64,000 bases of DNA from Clusia tigrina (Eukaryota > Arthropoda > Insecta > Diptera > Clusiidae). Each line of letters opens with the position of its first letter. The first letter of the stretch is position 1. The stretch spans positions 89,140,542 through 89,204,541 of the forward strand of contig OV050032.1 of the NCBI GenBank assembly GCA_920105625.2, written 5' to 3'. Shown here piece by piece: positions 13,840 to 24,528 of the stretch. Below the pieces are notes generated by a model. It was not told the origin of the DNA and searched no databases. It saw only the letters and a list, made by a program, of their open reading frames with translations. Made by a program: the position numbers and the translations under genes.

Positions 13840-15365
13840 CCATGAAATTTTGTAACAATAAAGTACTCGAGCCTCTTGTCAATTTGTGCTATCGCTCAAA
13901 GCTATGCTACCCTTGAGTCCCAAATCAAACACTGCTTAAACTTCAAATGGCCCTAGCTTCTATACGTTACGTCCTACACCTATCAAAGTTTGCAATATAC
14001 AAATGCTTGTAACTTTTTACTGCAGCGTCATAAAACCTTGACATTTTTTAACAATAAAGTTCTCGAGCCTCTTGTGAATTTAAGCTATCGCTCAAAGCTA
14101 TGCTACCTTTGAGTCCCAAAAAATGATAAAACTTCAAATTGCCGTAACTTCTATACGGTACATCCTACACCTATCAAAGTTTGCAACATACAAACGCTTG
14201 TAACTTTTTACTGGAGCGTCATAAAACCTTGAAATTTAGTATCAATAAAGTACTCGAGCCTCTTGTCAATTTAAGCTATCGCTCAAAGCTATACTACCCT
14301 TGAGTCCCAAATCAAACACTGATAAAACTTCAAATTGCCATAACTTCTATACGGTACGTCCTACACCTATCAAAGTTTGCAACATACAAATGCTTGTAAC
14401 TTTTTACTGGAGCGTCATAAAACCTTGAAATTTTGTAACAAAAAAGTACTCGAGCCTCTTGTCAATTTAAGCTATCGCTCAAAGCTATGCTACCCTTGAG
14501 TCCCAAATCAAACACTGATAAAACTTCAAATGGCCCTAAATTCTACACGGTACGGCCTACACCTATCAAAGTTTGCAACATACAAATGCTTGTAACTTTT
14601 TACTGGAGCGTCATAAAACCTTGAAATTTTGTCACAATAAAGTACTCGAGCCTCTTGTCAATTTAAGCTATCGCTCAAAGCTATGCTACCCTTGAGTCCC
14701 AAATCAAACACTGATAAAACTTCAAATGGCCCTAACTTCTATACGGTACGTCCTACACATATCAAAGTTTGCAACATACAAATGCTTGTAACTTTTTACT
14801 GGATCGTCATAAAACTTTAAAATTTTGTAACAATAAAGTACTCGAGCCTCTTGTCAATTTAAACTATCGCTCAAAGCTATGCTACCCTTGAGTCCCAAAT
14901 CAAACACTGATAAAACTTCAAATTACCCTAACTGCTATATGGTACGTTCTACACCTATCAAAGTTTGCAACATACAAATGCTTGTAACTTTTTACTGAAG
15001 CGTCATAAAACCTTGAAATTTTGTAACAATAAAGTACTCGAGCCTCTTGTCAATTTAAGCTATCGCTCAAAGCTATGCTGCCCTTGAGTCCCAAATCAAT
15101 CACTGATAAAGCTTCAAATGGCCCTAACTTCTATACGGTACGTCCTACACCTATCAAAGTTTGCAACATACAAATGCTTGTAACTTTTTACTGGAGCGTC
15201 ATAAAACCTTGTAATTTTGTAACAATAAAGTACTCGAGCCTCTTGTCAATTTAAGCTATCGCTCAAAGCTATGCTACCCTTGAGTCCCAAATCAAACATT
15301 GATAAAACTTCAAATTGCCGTAACTTCTATACGGTACGTCCTACACCTATCAAAGTTTGCAACAT

Positions 15366-15470
15366 ACAAATGCGCCTTAACTTTTTACTGGAGCGTCATA
15401 AAACCTTGAAATTTTGTAACAAAAAAGTACTCGAGCCTCTTTGAAATTTAGTATCAATAAAGTACTCGAG
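15366..15470. repeat. Unique scar: 35-bp partial unit plus clustered changes
   Basis: AGTACTCGAGCCTCTT at 15426 runs directly into TGAAATTTAGTATC, and AGTACTCGAG follows again at 15461, 35 bp later, so only the head of a monomer is present. About 55 bp upstream the usual AAATGCTTGTAAC reads AAATGCGCCTTAAC, seen nowhere else. Two singletons this close suggest one repair event or a local assembly error. Confidence 0.75.
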
Positions 15471-15830
15471 CCTCTTGTCAATTTAAGCTATCGCTCAAAG
15501 CTATGCTACCCTTGAGTCCCAAATCAAATACTGATAAAACTTCAAATTGCCGTAACTTCTATACGGTACGTCCTACACCTATCAAAGTTTGCAACATACA
15601 AATGCTTGTAACTTTTTACTGGAGCGTCATAAAACCTTGAAATTTTGTAACAAAAAAGTACTCGAGCCTCTTGTCAATTTAAGCTATCGCTCAAAGCTAT
15701 GCTACCCTTGAGTCCCAAATCAAACACTGATAAAACTTCAAATGGCCCTAAATTCTACACGGTACGGCCTACACCTATCAAAGTTTGCAACATACAAATG
15801 CTTGTAAGATTTTACTGGAGCGTCATAAAA

Positions 15831-16026
15831 CCTTGAAATTTTGTAACAATAAAGTACTCGAGCCTCTTGTCAATTTAAGCTATCGCTCAAAGCTATGCTA
15901 CCCTTGAGTCCCAAATCAAACACTGATAAAACTTCAAATGGCCCTAACTTCTATACGGTACGTCCTACACCTATCAAAGTTTGCAACATACAAATGCTTG
16001 TAACTTTTTACTGGAGCGTCATAAAA
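15831..16026. repeat. Reference class A monomer (196 bp)
   Basis: This copy matches the majority base at every position I compared, so it serves as the reference. It has 73 G+C in 196 (37%), with 47 C against 26 G on this strand. Landmarks: AATAAA at m18-m23, a CTCGAG palindrome at m27-m32, two AAGCTAT words 13 bp apart around m47-m66, a short dyad (CTCAA at m56-m60, TTGAG at m74-m78), and ACGGTACGTCC around m125-m134. A degenerate internal repeat ending TTGTAAC lies at about m5-m17 and m161-m174. The length is not a multiple of three, so reading frames shift at every monomer. Confidence 0.95.
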
Positions 16027-16870
16027 CCTTGAAATTGTGAACAATAAAGTACTCGAACCTCTTGTCAATTTAAGCTATCGCTAAAGCTATGCTACCCTTG
16101 AGTCGATGTAACAATAAAGTACTCGAGCCTCTTGTCAATTTAAGTTATCGCTCAAAGCTATGCTATCCTTGAATCCCAAATCAAACACTGATAAAACTTC
16201 AAATGGCCCTAACTTCTATACGGTACGTCCTACACCTATCAAAGTTTGCAACATACAAATGCTTGTAACTTTTTACTGGAGTGTCATAAAACCTTGAAAT
16301 TTTGTAACAATAAAGTGCTCGAGCCTCTTGTCAATTTAAGCTATCGCTCAAAGCTAAGCTACCCTTGAGTCTGAAATCAAAAACTTCAAATGGCCCTAAC
16401 GTCAATACGGTACGTCCTACACCTATCAAAGTTTGCAACATACAAATGCTTGTAACTTTTTACTGGAGCGTCATAAAACCTTGACATTTTGTAACAATAA
16501 AGTACTCGAGCCTCTTGTCAATTTAAGCTGTCGCTCAAAGCTATGCTACCCTTGAGTCCCAAATCAAACACTGATAAAACTTCAAATGGCCCTACCTTCT
16601 ATACGGTACGTCCTACAACTATCAAAGTTTGCAACATACAAATGCTTGTAACTTTTTACTGGATCGTCATAAAACTTTAAAATTTTGTAACAATAAAGTA
16701 CTCGAGCCTCTTGTCAATTTAAACTATCGCTCAAAGCTATGCTACCCTTGAGTCCCAAATCAAACACTGATAAAACTTCAAATTACCCTAACTGCTATAT
16801 GGTACGTTCTACACCTATCAAAGTTTGCAACATACAAATGCTTGTAACTTTTTACTGAAGCGATATAAAA

Positions 16871-19413
16871 CCTTGAAATTTTGTAACAATAAAGTACTCG
16901 AGCCTCTTGTCAATTTAAGCTATCGCTCAAAGCTATGCTGCCCTTGAGTCCCAAATCAATCACTGATAAAGCTTCAAATGGCCCTAACTTCTATACGGTA
17001 CGTCCTACACCTATCAAAGTTTGCAACATACAAATGCTTGTAACTTTTTACTGGAGCGTCATAAAACCTTGAAATTTTGTAACAATAAAGTACTCGAGCC
17101 TCTTGTCAATTTAAGCTATCGCTCAAAGCTATGCTACCCTTGAGTCCCAAATCAAACACTGATAAAACTTCAAATGGCCCTAACTTCTATACGGTACGTC
17201 CTACACCTATCAAAGATTGCAACATACAAATGCTTGTAACTTTTTACTGGAGCGTCATAAAACCGTGAAATTTAAGCTATCGCTCAAAGCTATGCTACCC
17301 TTGAGTCACAAATCAAGCATTGATAAAACTTCAAATGGCCCTAACTTCTATACGTTACGTCCTACACCTATCAAAGTTTGCAATATACAAATGCTTGTAA
17401 CTTTTTACTGGAGCGTCATAAAACCTTGAAATTTTGTAACAATAAAGTACTCGAGCCTCTTGTCAATTTAAGCTATCGCTCAAAGCTATGCTACCCTTGA
17501 GTCCCAAATCAAACACTGATAAAACTTCAAATTGCCGTAACTTCTATACGGTACATCCTACACCTATCAAAGTTTGCAACATACAAACGCTTGTAACTTT
17601 TTACTGGAGCGTCATAAAACCTTGAAATTTTGTAACACTGGAGCGTCATAAAACCTTGAAATTTTGTAACAATAAAGTACTCGAGCCTCTTGTTAATTTA
17701 AGCTATCGCTCAAAGCTATGCTGCCCTTGAGTCACAAATCAAGCATTGATAAAACTTCAAATGGCCCTAACTTCTATACGTTACGTCCTACACCTATCAA
17801 AGTTTGCAATATACAAATGCTTGTAACTTTTTACTGCAGCGTCATAAAACCTTGACATTTTTTAACAATAAAGTTCTCGAGCCTCTTGTGAATTTAAGCT
17901 ATCGCTCAAAGCTATGCTACCTTTGAGTCCCAAATCAAACACTTATAAAACTTCAAATTGCCGTAACTTCTATACGGTACATCCTACACCTATCAAAGTT
18001 TGCAACATACAAACGCTTGTAACTTTTTACTGGAGCGTCATAAAACCTTGAAATTTTGTAACACTGGAGCGTCATAAAACCTTGAAATTTTGTAACAATA
18101 AAGTACTCGAGCCTCTTGTTAATTTAAGCTATCGCTCAAAGCTATGCTGCCCTTGAGTCCCACATCAAACACTGATAAAACTTCAAATGGCCCTAACTTC
18201 TATACGGTACGTCCTACACCTATCAAAGTTTGCAACATACAAATGCTTGTAACTTTTTACTGGAGCGTCATAAAACCTTGAAATTTTGTAACAATAAAGT
18301 ACTCGAGCCTCTTGTCAATTTAAGCTATCGCTCAAAGCTATGCTACCCTTGAGTCCCAAATCAAACACTGATAAAACTTCAAATGGTCCTAACTTCTATA
18401 CGATACGATCTACACCTATCAAAGTTTGCAACATACAAATGTTTGTAACTTTTTACTGGAGCGTCATAAAACCTTGAAATTTTGTAACAATAAAGTACTC
18501 GAGCCTCTTGTCAATTTAAGTTATCGCTCAAAGCTATGCTACCCTTGAGTCCCAAATCAAACACTGATAAAACTTAAAATGGCCCTAACTTCTATACGGT
18601 ACGTCCTACACCTATCAAAGTTTGCAACATACAAATGCTTGTAACTTTTTACTGGAGCGTCATAAAACCTTGAAATTTTGTAACAATAAAGTACTCGAGC
18701 CTCTTGTCAATTTAAGCTATCGCTCAAAGCTATGCTACCCTTGAGTCTGAAATCAAAAACTTCAAATGGCCCTAACGTCAATACGGTACGTCCTACACCT
18801 ATCAAAGTTTGCAACATACAAATGCTTGTAACTTTTTACTGGAGCGTCATAAGACCTTGAAATTTAGTATCAATAAAGTACTCGAGCCTCTTGTCAATTT
18901 AAGCTATCGCTCAAAGCTATGCTACCCTTGAGTCCCAAATCAAACACTGATAAAACTTCAAATTGCCGTAACTTCTATACGGTACGTCCTACACCTATCA
19001 AAGGTTGCAACATACAAATGCTTGTAACTTTTTACTGGAGCGTCATAAAACCTTGAAATTTTGTAACAAAAAAGTACTCGAGCCTGTTAGCATTTTAAGC
19101 TATCGGTCAAAGCTATGCTACCCTTGAGTCGAAAATCAAACACTGATAAAACTTCAAATGGCCCTAACTTCTATACGGTACGTCCTACACCTATCAAACT
19201 TTGCAACATACAAATGCTTGTAACTTTTTACTGGAGCGTCATAAAACCTTGAAATTTTGTAACAATAAAGTACTCGAAGCTATGCTACCCTTGAGTCCCA
19301 AATCAAACACTGATAAAACTTCAAATGGCCCTAACTTCTATACGGTACGTCCTACACCTATCAAAGTTTACAACATACAAATGCTTTTAACTTTTTACTG
19401 GACCGTCATAAAA
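16871..19413. repeat. 2543-bp higher-order unit, copy 1
   Basis: The length equals 10x196 + 161 + 187 + 167 + 2x34. Markers are CAATCACTGATAAAGC in the first monomer, the class B at 17263, 34-bp insertions at 17637 and 18063, CGATACGATC at 18401 and a class D near 18744. The next unit starts exactly 2543 bp on at 19414. The monomers near 19081-19404 are unusually diverged, and the last one is truncated. Confidence 0.85.
19247..19413. repeat. Singleton 167-bp deletion monomer
   Basis: A 29-bp internal deletion joins GTACTCGA to AGCTATGC. The preceding monomer (about 19066-19246) carries several rare changes within 70 bases: GCCTGTTAGCATTTT, ATCGGTC and GTCGAAAATC. The corresponding monomer of the next 2543-bp unit lacks them. 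Confidence 0.85.
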
Positions 19414-21600
19414 CCTTGAAATTTTGTAACAATAAAGTACTCGAGCCTCTTGTCAATTTAAGCTATCGCTCAAAGCTATGCTACCCTTGAGTCCCAAATC
19501 AATCACTGATAAAGCTTCAAATGGCCCTAACTTCTATACGGTACGTCCTACACCTATCAAAGTTTGCAACATACAAATGCTTGTAACTTTTTACTGGAGC
19601 GTCATAAAACCTTGAAATTTTGTAACAATAAAGTACTCGAGCCTCTTGTCAATTTAAGCTATCGCTCAAAGCTATGCTACCCTTGAGTCCCAAATCAAAC
19701 ACTGATAAAACTTCAAATGGCCCTAACTTCTATACGGTACGTCCTACACCTATCAAAGATTGCAACATACAAATGCTTGTAACTTTTTACTGGAGCGTCA
19801 TAAAACCGTGAAATTTAAGCTATCGCTCAAAGCTATGCTACCCTTGAGTCACAAATCAAGCATTGATAAAACTTCAAATGGCCCTAACTTCTATACGTTA
19901 CGTCCTACACCTATCAAAGTTTGCAATATACAAATGCTTGTAACTTTTTACTGCAGCGTCATAAAACCTTGACATTTTTTAACAATAAAGTTCTCGAGCC
20001 TCTTGTGAATTTAAGCTATCGCTCAAAGCTATGCTACCTTTGAGTCCCAAATCAAACACTGATAAAACTTTCAAATTGCCGTAACTTCTATACGGTACAT
20101 CCTACACCTATCAAAGTTTGCAACATACAAACGCTTGTAACTTTTTACTGGAGCGTCATAAAACCTTGAAATTTTGTAACACTGGAGCGTCATAAAACCT
20201 TGAAATTTTGTAACAATAAAGTACTCGAGCCTCTTGTTAATTTAAGCTATCGCTCAAAGCTATGCTGCCCTTGAGTCCCAAATCAAACACTGATAAAACT
20301 TCAAACGGCCCTAACTTCTATACGGTACGTCCTACACCTATCAAAGTTTGCAACATACAAATGCTTGGAACTTTTTACTGGAGCGTCATAAAACTTGAAA
20401 TTTTGTAACAATAAAGTACTCGAGCCTCTTGTCAATTTAAGCTATCGCTCAAAGCTATGCTACCCTTGAGTCCCAAATCAAACACTGATAAAACTTCAAA
20501 TTGCCGTAACTTCTATACGGTACATCCTACACCTATCAAAGTTTGCAACATACAAACGCTTGTAACTTTTTACTGGAGCGTCATAAAACCTTGAAATTTT
20601 GTAACACTGGAGCGTCATAAAACCTTGAAATTTTGTAACAATAAAGTACTCGAGCCTCTTGTTAATTTAAGCTATCGCTCAAAGCTATGCTGCCCTTGAG
20701 TCACAAATCAAGCATTGATAAAACTTCAAATGGCCCTAACTTCTATACGTTACGTCCTACACCTATCAAAGTTTGCAACATACAAATGCTTGTAACTTTT
20801 TACTGGAGCGTCATAAAACCTTGAAATTTTGTAACAATAAAGTACTCGAGCCTCTTGTCAATTTAAGCTATCGCTCAAAGCTATGCTACCCTTGAGTCCC
20901 AAATCAAACACTGAAAAAACTTCAAATGGTCCTAACTTCTATACGATACGATCTACACCTATCAAAGTTTGCAACATACAAATGTTTGTAACTTTTTACT
21001 GGAGCGTCATAAAACCTTGAAATTTTGTAACAATAAAGTACTCGAGCCTCTTGTCAATTTAAGTTATCGCTCAAAGCTATGCTACCCTTGAGTCCCAAAT
21101 CAAACACTGATAAAACTTAAAATGGCCCTAACTTCTATACGGTACGTCCTACACCTATCAAAGTTTGCAACATACAAATGCTTGTAACTTTTTACTGGAG
21201 CGTCATAAAACCTTGAAATTTTGTAACAATAAAGTACTCGAGCCTCTTGTCAATTTAAGCTATCGCTCAAAGCTATGCTACCCTTGAGTCTGAAATCAAA
21301 AACTTCAAATGGCCCCAAAGTCAATACGGTACGTCCTACACCTATCAAAGTTTGCAACATACAAATGCTTGTAACTTTTTACTGGAGCGTCATAAGACCT
21401 TGAAATTTAGTATCAATAAAGTACTCGAGCCTCTTGTCAATTTAAGCTATCGCTCAAAGCTATGCTACCCTTGAGTCCCAAATCAAACACTGATAAAACT
21501 TCAAATTGCCGTAACTTCTATACGGTACGTCCTACACCTATCAAAGGTTGCAACATACAAATGCTTGTAACTTTTTACTGGAGCGTCATAAAACCTTGAA
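19414..21600. repeat. 2543-bp higher-order unit, copy 2 (aligned part)
   Basis: It repeats copy 1 at an offset of 2543: class B at 19806 (17263), CGATACGATC at 20944 (18401), a D near 21287 (18744) and two 34-bp insertions. Differences include one extra T in ACTTTCAAATTG near 20069 and a 2-bp loss in AAAACTTGAAAT near 20393. After about 21.6 kb the two copies diverge, because copy 1 ends in diverged and deleted monomers. Confidence 0.82.
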
Positions 21601-22564
21601 ATTTTGTAACAAAAAAGTACTCGAGCCTCTTGTCAATTTAAGCTATCGCTCAAAGCTATGCTACCCTTGAGTCCCAAATCAAACACTGATAAAACTTCAA
21701 ATGGCCCTAACTTCTATACGGTACGTCCTACACCTATCAAAGTTTGCAACATACAAATGCTTGTAACTTTTTACTGGAGCGTCATAAAACCTTGAAATTT
21801 TGTAACAATAAAGTACTCGAGCCTCTTGTCAATTTAAGTTATCGCTCAAAGGTATGCTATCCTTGAATCCCAAATCAAACACTGATAAAACTTCAAATGG
21901 CCCTAACTTCTATACGGTACGTCCTACACCTATCAAAGTTTGCAACATACAAATGCTTGTAACTTTTTACTGGAGCGTCATAAAACCTTGAAATTTTGTA
22001 ACAATAAAGTGCTCGAGCCTCTTGTCAATTCAAGCTATCGCTCAAAGCTATGCTACCCTTGAGTCTGAAATCAGAAACTTCAAATGGCCCTAACGTCAAT
22101 ACGGTACGTCCTACACCTATCAAAGTTTGCAACATACAAATGCTTGTAACTTTTTACTGGAACGTCATAAAACCTTGACATTTTGTAACAATAAAGTACT
22201 CGAGCCTCTTGTCAATTTAAGCTGTCGCTCAAAGCTATGCTACCCTTGAGTCCCAAATCAAACACTGATAAAACTTCAAATGGCCCTAACTTCTATACGG
22301 TACGTCCTACAACTATCAAAGTTTGCAACATACAAATGCTTGTAACTTTTTACTGGATCGTCATAAAACTTTAAAATTTTGTAACAATAAAGTAATCGAG
22401 CCTCTTGTCAATTTAAACTATCGCTCAAAGCTATGCTACCCTTGAGTCCCAAATCAAACACTGATAAAACTTCAAATTGCCCTAACTGCTATATGGTTCG
22501 TTCTACACCTATCAAAGTTTGCAACATACAAATGCTTGTAACTTTTTACTGAAGCGTCATAAAA
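21601..22564. repeat. Link of five monomers, class A with one D
   Basis: Class A monomers and one class D (near 22064). The stretch repeats a block seen at 11.6-12.3 and 16.1-16.9 kb: GAATCCC, then GTGCTCGAGCC, then D, then CTTGACATTTTG with GCTGTCGC, then GGATCGTCATAAAAC at 22355. Confidence 0.8.
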
Positions 22565-24528
22565 CCTTGAAATTTTGTAACAATAAAGTACTCGAGCCTC
22601 TTGTCAATTTAAGCTATCGCTCAAAGCTATGCTGCCCTTGAGTCCCAAATCAATCACTGATAAAGCTTCAAATGGCCCTAACTTCTATACGGTACGTCCT
22701 ACACCTATCAAAGTTTGCAACATACAAATGCTTGTAACTTTTTACTGGAGCGTCATAAAACCTTGAAATTTTGTAACAATAAAGTACTCGAGCCTCTTGT
22801 CAATTTAAGCTATCGCTCAAAGCTATGCTACCCTTGAGTCCCAAATCAAACACTGATAAAACTTCAAATGGCCCTAACTTCTATACGGTACGTCCTACAC
22901 CTATCAAAGATTGCAACATACAAATGCTTGTAACTTTTTACTGGAGCGTCATAAAACCTTTAAATTTTGTAACAATAAAGTACTCGAGCCTTTTGTCAAT
23001 TTAAGTTATCGCTCAAAGCTGTGCTACCCTTGAGTCCCAAATCAAACACTGATAAAACTTCAAATGGCCCTAACTTCTATACGGTAGTACGTCCTACACC
23101 TATCAAAGTTTACAACATACAAATGCTTGTAACTTTTTACTGCTGCGTCATAAAACCTTGAAACTTTGTAACAATAAAGTACTCGAGCCTCTTGCCAATT
23201 TAATCTATCGCTCAAAGCTATGCTACCCTTGAGTCCCAAATCAAACACTGATAAAACTTCAAATGGCCCTAACTTCTATACGGTACGTCCTACACCTATC
23301 AAAGTTTGCAACATACAAATGCTTGTAACTTTTTACTGGAGCGTCATAAAACCTTGAAATTTGGTAACAATAAAGTACTCGAGCCTCTTGTCAATTTAAG
23401 TTATCGCTCAAAGCTATGCTACCCTTGAGTCCCAAATCAACACTGATAAAACTTCAAATGGCGCTAACTTCTATACGATACGATCTACACCTATCAAAGT
23501 TTGCAACATACAAATGTTTGTAACTTTTTACTGAAGCGTCATAAAACCTTGAAATTTTGTAACAATAAAGTACTCGAGCCTCTTGTCAATTTAAGCTATC
23601 GCTCAAAGCTATGCTGCCCTTGAGTCCCAAATCAAACACTGATAAAGCTTCAAATGGCACTAACTTCTATACGGTACGTCCTACACCTATCAAAGTTTGC
23701 AACATACAAATGCTTGTAACTTTTTACTGGAGCGTCATAAAACCTTGAAATTTTGTAACAATAAAGTACTCGAGCCTCTTGTCAATTTAAGCTATCGCTC
23801 AAAGCTATGCTACCCTTGAGTCCCAAATCAAACACTGATAAAACTTCAAATGGCCCTAACTTCTATACGGTACGTCCTACACCTATCAAAGATTGCAACA
23901 TACAAATGCTTGTAACTTTTTACTGGAGCGTCATAAAACCTTTAAATTTTGTAACAGTAAAGTACTCGAGCCTTTTGTCAATTTAAGTTATCGCTCAAAG
24001 CTATGCTACACTTGAGTCCCAAATCAAACACTGATAAAACTTCAAATGGCCCTAACTTCTATACGGTAGTACGTCCTACACCTATCAAAGTTTGCAACAT
24101 ACAAATGCTTGTAACTTTTTACTGGAGCGTCATAAAACCTTGAAACTTTGTAACAATAAAGTACTCGAGCCTCTTGCCAATTTAATCTATCGCTCAAAGC
24201 TATGCTACCCTTGAGTCCCAAATCAAACACTGATAAAACTTCAAATGGCCCTAACTTCTATACGGTACGTCCTACACCTATCAAAGTTTGCAACATACAA
24301 ATGCTTGTAACTTTTTACTGGAGCATCATAAAACCTTGAAATTTGGTAACAATAAAGTACTCGAGCCTCTTGTCAATTTAAGTTATCGCTCAAAGCTATG
24401 CTACCCTTGAGTCCCAAATCAACACTGATAAAACTTCAAATGGCGCTAACTTCTATACGATACGATCTACACCTATCAAAGTTTGCAACATACAAATGTT
24501 TGTAACTTTTTACTGAAGCGTCATAAAA
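22565..24528. repeat. 982-bp pentamer, two tandem copies
   Basis: Copies are 22565-23546 and 23547-24528. The odd length is 5x196 with a 3-bp insertion (ACGGTAGTACGTCC near 23088 and 24070) and a 1-bp loss (ATCAACACTG near 23438 and 24420), both present in each copy. Other shared markers are GATAAAGCTTC, CCTTTTGTCAATTT, GCCAATTTAATC and CTGAAGCGTC. The next monomer, at 24529, begins a different series. Confidence 0.88.

Larger units (their letters stand above)
10078..16870. repeat. Mixed zone where D, C and 34-bp units first appear
   Basis: About 35 monomers of all classes, with no single higher-order period. A block with the marker GGCCCTAGCTTC at 10401 recurs at 13956 (offset 3555), including a 5-bp contraction reading CCCAAAAAATGATAAAAC near 10561 and 14116. 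A block from 11481 recurs from 16027 (offset 4546) through at least GGATCGTCATAAAAC at 12115 and 16661. A third copy of that last marker is at 14801. Units of 0.6-1 kb are therefore shuffled here and not regularly tandem. Confidence 0.82.
10689..20639. repeat. 34-bp partial-monomer insertions, five copies
   Basis: At 10689-10722, 17637-17670, 18063-18096, 20181-20214 and 20606-20639 the array reads TTGTAAC joined to ACTGGAGCGTCATAAAACC, repeating the tail of one monomer and the head of the next. The junction links two regions of the monomer that both contain TTGTAAC, so out-of-register pairing between them is a plausible origin. These units occur only in the 10.6-20.7 kb zone and always follow a monomer with the variant ACAAACGC, which suggests one founder copied in larger blocks. 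Confidence 0.88.
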
